A stretch of DNA of 12,122 nucleotides from NCBI GenBank assembly GCA_002349525.1, contig DEDL01000009.1, positions 32,366 through 44,487 on the forward strand. Direction: 5' to 3'. Under the pieces are notes generated by a model. That model was not told the DNA's origin, did not search any database, and saw only the letters and a program-made list of their open reading frames with translations. The stretch comes from Lachnoclostridium sp. UBA2905 (GTDB lineage Bacteria > Bacillota > Clostridia > Lachnospirales > Lachnospiraceae). The position numbers and the translations under genes are program-made. This document shows positions 7,293-12,122 of the stretch, piece after piece (the stretch's first letter is position 1; every line of letters starts with the position of its first letter).

Positions 7293-9416
7293 TTAGTTGA
7301 TTCTTTCGAATATCCACTGCTGATTTTTGTTAGCATAGTAAGCCCACTGGCATACATTAGCCCCATCTGATGTTCCCCAGTTATATACATCAAGACCTTT
7401 CTTGTCTCCTGAAATCTTTGTTGTGATTCCATAAACATTAGCTGTTGATGTTTTCTGAATCTTGAACTTCTGTGCATTTTCTCCGTTTGCTGTGTAAGTC
7501 TGGATGTTTGTTCCATCGTCAGCCTTTCCATAATAAACATCAAGCATGCATCCGTTTCCGTTCTTGAGTGTTACATATCCGTCAGAAGTATTTTCAACAT
7601 ACCATCTCTGACCTGAAACACCTGTACCTGTTCCAATCTCAACATTAACTCCTCTGCCGCTCTGGTTTCCTGCAACCTGAAGATATTTCTGTGCATTTAC
7701 ATTCTTGATGTAGTACCAGCCGTTAGAAATTGTCTGTGATGAGCTTGCTGTATTTACTGCCTCAAATGTCCATGTCTGGTTAATGCCTGCTGCATACGCC
7801 CACTGGCATACATTAACACCATCTGATGTACCAAAGTTATATACATCAAGGGCTTTAGCATCATTTGTTACCTTAGTTGTAATTCCATAAACTCCTGATT
7901 TTGAAGTTTTTGCAATTTTGAATTTCTGTGCATCCGCACCATTTGCTGAATATGTCTGGATGTTAGCACCATTGTCCTTTGAACCATACTGTACGTCAAG
8001 GTTATATCCAAGGGCATTCTTAAGTGTTACATATCCATCTCCTACGTTAGAAACATACCATTTCTGTGAATCTGTTCCGTTACCTGATCTGATTTCAACA
8101 TTAGTTCCATCAGCACCCTTGTTACCAGCTACTGTAAGATATTTCTGTGAATTTGTATTCTTAATGAAATACCAGCCATTATTAATTGAAGCTGCTGAAA
8201 CTGAAGTAGTTGAACCACCCTGCTGGCTACCACTGCTACTCTGTGAACCACCCACCTTGTATCCGGCATCCTTGTATGCCTGAATAACACTGTAATAAGC
8301 TGATTTTGGATTACCAAGGCTTGAGAAAAGAAGTGGTTTTGCGTTATCTATCCATGTCACCTGATCTGAAAGTCCCCAGTATGTAATACCTGTAATCCTA
8401 GCACCGCTCTTTTTAAGGGCAAGTACATTTTTCATGAGATTGTACAAATAATTAGCCTGGTCTGTATCAGACTTGTTGGTAACATCAAGCTCTGTTATCT
8501 GTACTTCAAAACCTGCATTGACAAATGATCTGAGTGCTGATGTGTAGTAGTCAACTGATGGGAATGTTGTTCCAAGATGTGACTGCATACCAACACCATT
8601 ACATATCTTTCCGCTTGAATTAATGAAATTAACAAGGGCGATTACATCATTTACTTCCATGTATGTGTTAAAGTCATTGTAGAAAAGACTTACTTTTCCT
8701 ATAAGCTTGAAGTAGCTAAGTGTATCATAAGCATACTGGAAAGCCTTTTTAACAAATCCCGGTCTTGTTCCGCCTTTGCCGTATACTGCTTCCCATCCGG
8801 AATTAGTTGCATGAAGGTATTCATTAACAACATCCCAGCAATAAACAACACTTCCATACTGACTCTGATATACATGATTCATAACAGTTTTGATGTAATA
8901 TTCCATACGAATATCCATCTGACTCTGTGAAACATATCCATAGTTAGTTGAGTAACCTATTCTGAAGAACCATGCAGGTGTCTGTGAATGCCATACAAGA
9001 GTATGTGCTCTTACACCGATACCATTCTCATAGCATTTCTTAAGTACCTTGTCGATAGTATCAAAATTAATTCTTGGCAGATAGCTTTCAGTACAGTTTG
9101 CTGGAACATAGTAGCCCATGCTCTTTGCCTGATCCTTTGAAATGAGACTTGGTGAATATCCAAGGAGTGCATCCGGCTTCATCTCATTTTCAAGTGTAAT
9201 ACTGTTGTACTGTGACTTAACATGATTCATAGTGTTTGAATCATTCATCTGATAAGAATTAATACAGGTTCCCGAACGACCAAAAAGTGAACCGTATGTA
9301 TTAAGTAATGTTTCTGTTGCCGCCTGTGTCTTACCAGTTGGAACAACAACGGAACCAAGTAAAAGTGCTCCCACTGCCACTCCACTAATAACTCTTTTAA
9401 GAATTTTCTTAATCAT
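7293..9416 (-). CDS. Secreted GH10 endo-1,4-beta-xylanase with two CBM13 (ricin-type) modules
   Basis: 707 residues from the ATG at 9416, chosen because GGAGGT lies about 12 nt upstream and a signal peptide starts there (MIKKILKR, hydrophobic core, cleavage near TQAA, about residue 32). The GH10 barrel (about 36-385) cleaves the xylan backbone with retention: WHSQTP at 142-147, acid/base Glu199 in WDVVNEYL, nucleophile Glu309 in ITELDV and YWGLSD near the end. A Ser/Gln/Gly linker (about 390-410) leads to two beta-trefoils at 411-552 and 564-706. Each has three QxW-type repeats (QKW/QKF/QTW; QRW/QKF/QQW), typical of CBM13 modules that bind xylan or galactose-type sugars. The trefoils are about two-thirds identical by eye, a tandem duplication. 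No anchor or dockerin is present, so the enzyme is probably released. It is monocistronic, between two terminators. Confidence 0.96.
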   Translation of the reverse strand: MIKKILKRVISGVAVGALLLGSVVVPTGKTQAATETLLNTYGSLFGRSGTCINSYQMNDSNTMNHVKSQYNSITLENEMKPDALLGYSPSLISKDQAKSMGYYVPANCTESYLPRINFDTIDKVLKKCYENGIGVRAHTLVWHSQTPAWFFRIGYSTNYGYVSQSQMDIRMEYYIKTVMNHVYQSQYGSVVYCWDVVNEYLHATNSGWEAVYGKGGTRPGFVKKAFQYAYDTLSYFKLIGKVSLFYNDFNTYMEVNDVIALVNFINSSGKICNGVGMQSHLGTTFPSVDYYTSALRSFVNAGFEVQITELDVTNKSDTDQANYLYNLMKNVLALKKSGARITGITYWGLSDQVTWIDNAKPLLFSSLGNPKSAYYSVIQAYKDAGYKVGGSQSSSGSQQGGSTTSVSAASINNGWYFIKNTNSQKYLTVAGNKGADGTNVEIRSGNGTDSQKWYVSNVGDGYVTLKNALGYNLDVQYGSKDNGANIQTYSANGADAQKFKIAKTSKSGVYGITTKVTNDAKALDVYNFGTSDGVNVCQWAYAAGINQTWTFEAVNTASSSQTISNGWYYIKNVNAQKYLQVAGNQSGRGVNVEIGTGTGVSGQRWYVENTSDGYVTLKNGNGCMLDVYYGKADDGTNIQTYTANGENAQKFKIQKTSTANVYGITTKISGDKKGLDVYNWGTSDGANVCQWAYYANKNQQWIFERIN

Positions 9417-9483
9417 AATTCTGTAAATACCTCCATTAAGTGTGATTTTCTTTTTAATGTGTAACCCCTGCATACATTACATA

Positions 9484-9556
9484 TACAATTTGTGTGATTC
9501 TTATATACAATTTCTCATATTGCATGTGCCATTTGTATATTTCGTGTATACAATTT
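9484..9556 (-). promoter_or_regulatory. Three spaced TACAATTT copies upstream of the xylanase
   Basis: Plus-strand TACAATTT occurs at 9484-9491, 9506-9513 and 9549-9556, with starts 22 and 43 bp apart, close to two and four helical turns. An inverted near-copy (ATTTGTATAT) is at 9531-9540. The third copy extends to ATACAATTTATA, identical to the sequence before the esterase gene. They lie 70-140 nt before the ATG. Binding sites for a transcription factor are inferred, not shown. Confidence 0.4.
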
Positions 9557-9620
9557 ATACCGTACCGATTAGCATTTGTTCACATTTTATTAATATTCTC
9601 CCCTCCTTCATCTCCATATT

Positions 9621-9636
9621 TGTCAAACGCTTATCA
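9621..9636 (-). promoter_or_regulatory. CG-centred imperfect dyad, possible LacI-family operator
   Basis: The coding strand reads TGATAAGCGTTTGACA, a 16-bp imperfect palindrome (TGNNAANCGNTTNNCA). The central CG and TG/CA ends resemble LacI/CcpA-type operators, but the half-sites are one base longer than the classic cre. It sits about 60 nt downstream of the predicted transcript start, where a bound repressor could act as a roadblock. Confidence 0.3.
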
Positions 9637-9702
9637 GTATGTTGCATAATAATTCATATTTTTTTCACGTTCCTATATGCACTTTTTACAAAATATGTTC
9701 TC

Positions 9703-9731
9703 ATTATATACATTTATTAAAATAGGGTCAA
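9703..9731 (-). promoter_or_regulatory. Sigma-A-type promoter of the xylanase gene
   Basis: TTGACC, 17 bp, TATAAT on the coding strand: eleven of twelve consensus bases with ideal spacing. A transcript would start near 9696, giving a leader of about 280 nt before the xylanase ATG, long enough for post-initiation control. Confidence 0.65.
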
Positions 9732-9932
9732 TAAACTGTTCATAAACAATTCATAATTTTATATGTTGGTAATTTTTTGACAATTATTGATGTAAAATGT
9801 TGCCGCTTAATAATTCGAACGCTTTAAATATTATTATCAGTCAATTCCGGTTTACGGCTATATAGCAAAATAGCATGTCAAGATAACATTTTTCATTGTT
9901 TTTAAGGTATTTTTAATTAATTTTGCTCAAAA

Positions 9933-9986
9933 AAATAAGAAAACAGACTGACCAATATTATAATCGGTCAATTTGTTTCCTTTTTT
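9933..9986. terminator. Bidirectional hairpin terminator downstream of the HAD gene
   Basis: AAACAGACTGACC (9941-9953) pairs with GGTCAATTTGTTT (9966-9978): 13 positions with one mismatch and one G-U pair, and a 12-nt loop. An A-run lies on one side and a T-run on the other, so each strand ends in a T-rich tail (TTTTCTTATTTTTTT on the minus strand, CCTTTTTT on the plus). The minus strand direction serves the lrgA-lrgB-HAD transcript, about 160 nt beyond the HAD stop. Confidence 0.75.
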
Positions 9987-10091
9987 AATGTTCAAAAAAT
10001 TATTTTTAATGGTATTTTTGTACGCTTTATATTTTCTTTAGATATGTTTATAGTATTTAAAATTATCGACATTATTTGCCACATAATCTCA

Positions 10092-10139
10092 TATTTTTTG
10101 ATCTTATTTTCGTTCTTATTTTTGATCTTATTTTTGGTC
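10092..10139 (-). repeat. Four 12-nt repeats with in-frame stops directly after the HAD stop codon
   Basis: On the coding strand the units are GACCAAAAATAA, GATCAAAAATAA, GAACGAAAATAA and GATCAAAAAATA. They begin immediately after the TGA and stay in its frame, so three further TAA codons follow at 4-codon intervals. Any readthrough of the TGA would end within four codons. Confidence 0.8.
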
Positions 10140-10898
10140 TCATTTGTTATTGATTATTATTGCAGATATATCTTCCGGATTATGAATAACAAATGGTGCT
10201 CCCTCACTAAGCAGGAATTCTTCCTCCCTGAACCCCCAGCCAACTTCTATTAGATCCATTCCAGCATTTTTGGCTGTATTAATATCAACCTCTGAATCTC
10301 CAATATAAACTGCCTCTGATTTATTGATTTTCATTTTTTCAAGAACTGCATTCACACTGTCCGGATAAGGCTTTCTTCTCCTGCCCTCCACATCACCGGC
10401 AGCTATATCAAAGGTTCCCGGAAAATAATCCTCACACAATTGTTTAACAGCGTATTCCGCCTTATTTGAAACTACCGCAAGTATGACTCCGGCCCTCTTA
10501 AGCTCGTCAAGCACATTGACAATACCATCATAAGGCTTTGTCATCACTGCACAATTGTCCTTATAATATTCGTGAAATGATGTGAAGACCCTGTCTATGT
10601 CCTCTTCTTCCGTACCCAGAGGCACTGCTCTCTCAACAAGCTTTCTGATTCCATTGCCAACAAAACCTTTTACTTCCACAACAGAATGCTCTGGCATACC
10701 ATTTACCCTAAGGGCGTGATTAATGCTTGCCGCAAGGTCATCTATTGTGTTTAATATTGTGCCATCCATATCAAAAATAGCCATTTTGTATTTTGGTCGT
10801 GAGTTTGTATCTGTGTTAGTGCTTATTTCTGTATTGGCATTTATATTGATATTTATATCTGTATTTGTGTTGTGACTAATATCTGAATTATTATACAT
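10140..10898 (-). CDS. HAD-superfamily hydrolase, phosphoglycolate phosphatase-like
   Basis: 252 residues. The core begins at Met39: FDMDGT with Asp43 (nucleophile) and Asp45, a helical cap with GFVGNGIRKLVERAV as in Gph-type enzymes, motif II VVSNK, motif III Lys in RRKPYPD and motif IV IGDSEVD. This is a soluble phosphatase of subfamily IA. Substrate could be phosphoglycolate, pyrophosphate or a sugar phosphate; the sequence does not decide. Residues 1-38 are an unusual Asn/Thr/Asp/Ile repeat (NTNTDININ and similar). I keep the start at 10898 because CAGGAG lies 7 nt upstream, whereas the internal ATG for Met39 has no Shine-Dalgarno. It follows lrgB by 45 nt and is probably co-transcribed with it. 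Confidence 0.88.
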   Translation of the reverse strand: MYNNSDISHNTNTDINININANTEISTNTDTNSRPKYKMAIFDMDGTILNTIDDLAASINHALRVNGMPEHSVVEVKGFVGNGIRKLVERAVPLGTEEEDIDRVFTSFHEYYKDNCAVMTKPYDGIVNVLDELKRAGVILAVVSNKAEYAVKQLCEDYFPGTFDIAAGDVEGRRRKPYPDSVNAVLEKMKINKSEAVYIGDSEVDINTAKNAGMDLIEVGWGFREEEFLLSEGAPFVIHNPEDISAIIINNK

Positions 10899-10943
10899 GT
10901 TTTACTCCTGATACATATTCTTGTAATTCATATTCTCAGGCAA

Positions 10944-11651
10944 TTATTTTATGAAGCCCGAATAAACTGTAGCAAATAATACTGTCAGTATTCCAGAAAC
11001 AGCAATTGCAAGGCTGCTCATGGCTCCCTCGATTTCTCCAATTTCCATAGCCTTGGCAGTTCCTATGGCATGTGATGCCGAGCCAAATGCAAGTCCCTTT
11101 GAAATGGGCTCATTTATCTTAAAAATCTTGCATACAAGCTCTCCCATTATGTTACCAAGTACACCTGTTACTATAATTACTGCAACGGTAATTGTAACAT
11201 ATCCACCAAGCTCTTCTGATACTCCCATTCCGATTGCTGTTGTTATGGATTTTGGCAAAAGGGTTACGTACTCTTCGTGGGATAATCCCATTATGAGAGA
11301 CAGTACAAATACTGTTGTAATACTTGTTATGACACCGGCCACAAGGCCTGCTACAACTGCCTTTACATTTTTCTTAAGTAATTCCCACTGCTCATACAGG
11401 GGAATCGCAAGGCAGACTGTCGCAGGTGTTAAAAGGTAGCTCAAATATTTTGCTCCCTCGTTATAGACCTCATAATCAATGTCTCCTGCTACAAGTACCC
11501 CTATTGATATCACTATTGATATCAGTAGGGGATTAAATACGCCAAGCTTAAACTTCTTTTTAAGCAGGCTTCCTGCAATATATGCAAGCAGACTTAAGGT
11601 TACACCTGCAAACATGGAATTCTGAAAAAATATATTTATCTGTTCTTTCAT
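10944..11651 (-). CDS. lrgB: LrgB/CidB-family membrane protein
   Basis: 235 residues, full family length, with about six or seven hydrophobic membrane helices. The C-terminal region shows the family hallmark: GLAFGSASHAIGTAKAMEIGEIEGAMSSLAIAVSG. LrgB works with LrgA in the inner membrane. The pair has been tied to control of murein hydrolase activity and cell lysis and, in some bacteria, to pyruvate or glycolate-type transport. A glycolate/pyruvate role would fit the phosphoglycolate-phosphatase-like gene that follows, but that is only an inference. AGGAG lies 11 nt before the ATG. The gene is separated from lrgA by 183 nt, whereas these pairs usually overlap or nearly touch. Confidence 0.93.
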   Translation of the reverse strand: MKEQINIFFQNSMFAGVTLSLLAYIAGSLLKKKFKLGVFNPLLISIVISIGVLVAGDIDYEVYNEGAKYLSYLLTPATVCLAIPLYEQWELLKKNVKAVVAGLVAGVITSITTVFVLSLIMGLSHEEYVTLLPKSITTAIGMGVSEELGGYVTITVAVIIVTGVLGNIMGELVCKIFKINEPISKGLAFGSASHAIGTAKAMEIGEIEGAMSSLAIAVSGILTVLFATVYSGFIK

Positions 11652-11834
11652 CTTATCTTTCGCTCCTGATTAATAACGTTATAAGTTATAGGTTATAGGT
11701 TGTAAATTATTGATATATATTATTACTATATATTATAAGTTTTGGGTTTTAGTTTTGGGTTTTTGTATTTTCGGTTGTGTATTTTGGCTGTATTTTAGAT
11801 CATAGTTTTATAATATTTTGTTATGGGTTTTAGG
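11652..11834 (-). repeat. Repeat-built AT-rich spacer between lrgA and lrgB
   Basis: No gene. At 11679-11713 there are five 7-nt units (TTATAAG, TTATAGG, TTATAGG, TTGTAAA, TTATTGA). At 11738-11763 there are two exact 13-nt copies of AGTTTTGGGTTTT, and related GGGTTTTAGGTTATAA near 11825. A 10-bp palindrome ATAACGTTAT is at 11673-11682. No hairpin terminator or good promoter was seen, so lrgB is probably still read from upstream. Confidence 0.7.
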
Positions 11835-12122
11835 TTATAAATTCTGTGCCCTACCCTCCATGTCCTTATCACTTATATTCTTAGGTTTATGTCTGATTAT
11901 TTTCTGAGATAAAAGTCCTGTTGCAGCCATAACCGTTATGATTGTTACAACCGTTATAATACAAACCGGAAGTAACACCGGTTTAAGAACTCCCCAGCTT
12001 GTCATAAGTCCAACTCCCGCCGGAATAAACATAACAGGCATAATCTCTATAAGAAATGTTCCGGTTTCATGAACCTGAGAAAGCTTTATCACTCCCGTCA
12101 TAAGACCTGCAAACATAATCCC
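11835..12122 (-). CDS. lrgA: LrgA/CidA-family holin-like membrane protein (5' end outside window)
   Basis: The frame is open to the window edge and gives 95 residues of the C-terminal part (GIMFAGLMTG onward). Matching the family, the start is missing by roughly 25-35 residues, where the IPG-type first helix would be. Three features fit LrgA/CidA proteins: GxxFAGLMTGVIKLSQVHETGTFL, FIPAGVGLMTSWG, and a last helix (VTIITVMAATGLLSQ) followed by a basic tail. These small membrane proteins are partners of LrgB. The gene order lrgA-lrgB is standard. Confidence 0.88.
   Translation of the reverse strand, partial: GIMFAGLMTGVIKLSQVHETGTFLIEIMPVMFIPAGVGLMTSWGVLKPVLLPVCIITVVTIITVMAATGLLSQKIIRHKPKNISDKDMEGRAQNL

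Larger units (their letters stand above)
9417..10139. other. Gene-free AT-rich region between the HAD gene and the xylanase
   Basis: I see no real gene in these 720 bases. Both hydrophobic plus-strand frames here lack a ribosome binding site and arise from AT richness. The region holds, from high to low: a 12-nt repeat ladder, a bidirectional terminator, then xylanase control sequences. Besides the best promoter (listed separately), weaker minus-strand candidates are TTGTCA-16-TAAAAT (9756-9783) and TGAACA-17-TATAAA (9554-9582). The latter overlaps one of the TACAATTT copies. Confidence 0.6.

Noticed and set aside
9598..9626. TTGACA within the CG dyad as a -35 element
   Set aside because: The position 17 bp downstream is GGGGAG, not a -10 sequence.
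9442..9720. 92-codon hydrophobic plus-strand frame upstream of the xylanase
   Set aside because: GTG start without Shine-Dalgarno, Phe/Ile/Tyr content typical of translated AT-rich DNA, and it overlaps the xylanase promoter region.
9811..9830. TTCGAACGCTTTAA as a catabolite-responsive element
   Set aside because: Several fixed cre positions are wrong, so it is not supported.
10044..10253. 69-codon membrane-like plus-strand frame
   Set aside because: It reads the complement of the 12-nt repeats and the HAD 3' end, has no ribosome binding site, and is explained by T-rich sequence.

Overview
The window is AT-rich DNA from an anaerobic Firmicute, most likely a Lachnospiraceae (Butyrivibrio, Pseudobutyrivibrio, Agathobacter or a relative). 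The evidence is the gene content: a secreted GH10 xylanase with CBM13 modules, a Big_2-containing secreted esterase with Thr/Pro/Lys linkers, and a Firmicutes-type prpC-pknB-rsgA-rpe cassette. The genus is an inference from style, not proof. Every convincing gene lies on the minus strand, so transcription runs from high to low coordinates.

In transcription order: (1) 12122-10140 holds the 3' part of an LrgA/CidA-like gene (cut by the window edge), an LrgB/CidB-like membrane protein and a phosphoglycolate-phosphatase-like HAD hydrolase. The lrgA-lrgB gap is unusually long and made of short repeats. (2) 10139-9417 has no gene. It carries a ladder of 12-nt repeats with in-frame stops, a bidirectional hairpin terminator, and the upstream region of the xylanase: a near-consensus sigma-A promoter about 290 nt before the start, a CG-centred dyad, and three spaced copies of a TACAATTT motif. 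(3) 9416-7293 is the GH10 xylanase with two duplicated ricin-type (CBM13) modules, followed by a good terminator. (4) 6985-2598 is a tightly packed operon: PP2C phosphatase, PASTA Ser/Thr kinase, RsgA ribosome-assembly GTPase and ribulose-phosphate 3-epimerase, with its own promoter and a 5'-leader hairpin. (5) 2486-32 is a secreted CE1-like esterase gene that is broken twice: a one-base frameshift and an in-frame amber codon.

Functionally, the xylanase and the esterase would both act outside the cell on substituted xylan (backbone cleavage and de-esterification). They flank a housekeeping signalling cassette in which kinase and phosphatase are an antagonistic pair and RsgA a ribosome-maturation GTPase. 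A 12-nt sequence is shared exactly by the upstream regions of the xylanase and the esterase, which hints at co-regulation but could also be AT-rich chance.

I found no CRISPR array, tRNA, rRNA, insertion sequence, phage gene or defence system. I see no convincing evidence for a wholly new biological system. The best leads are the doubly broken esterase with its unassigned beta-rich modules, the shared upstream motif, and the repeat-built spacers around the lrgB-HAD genes.
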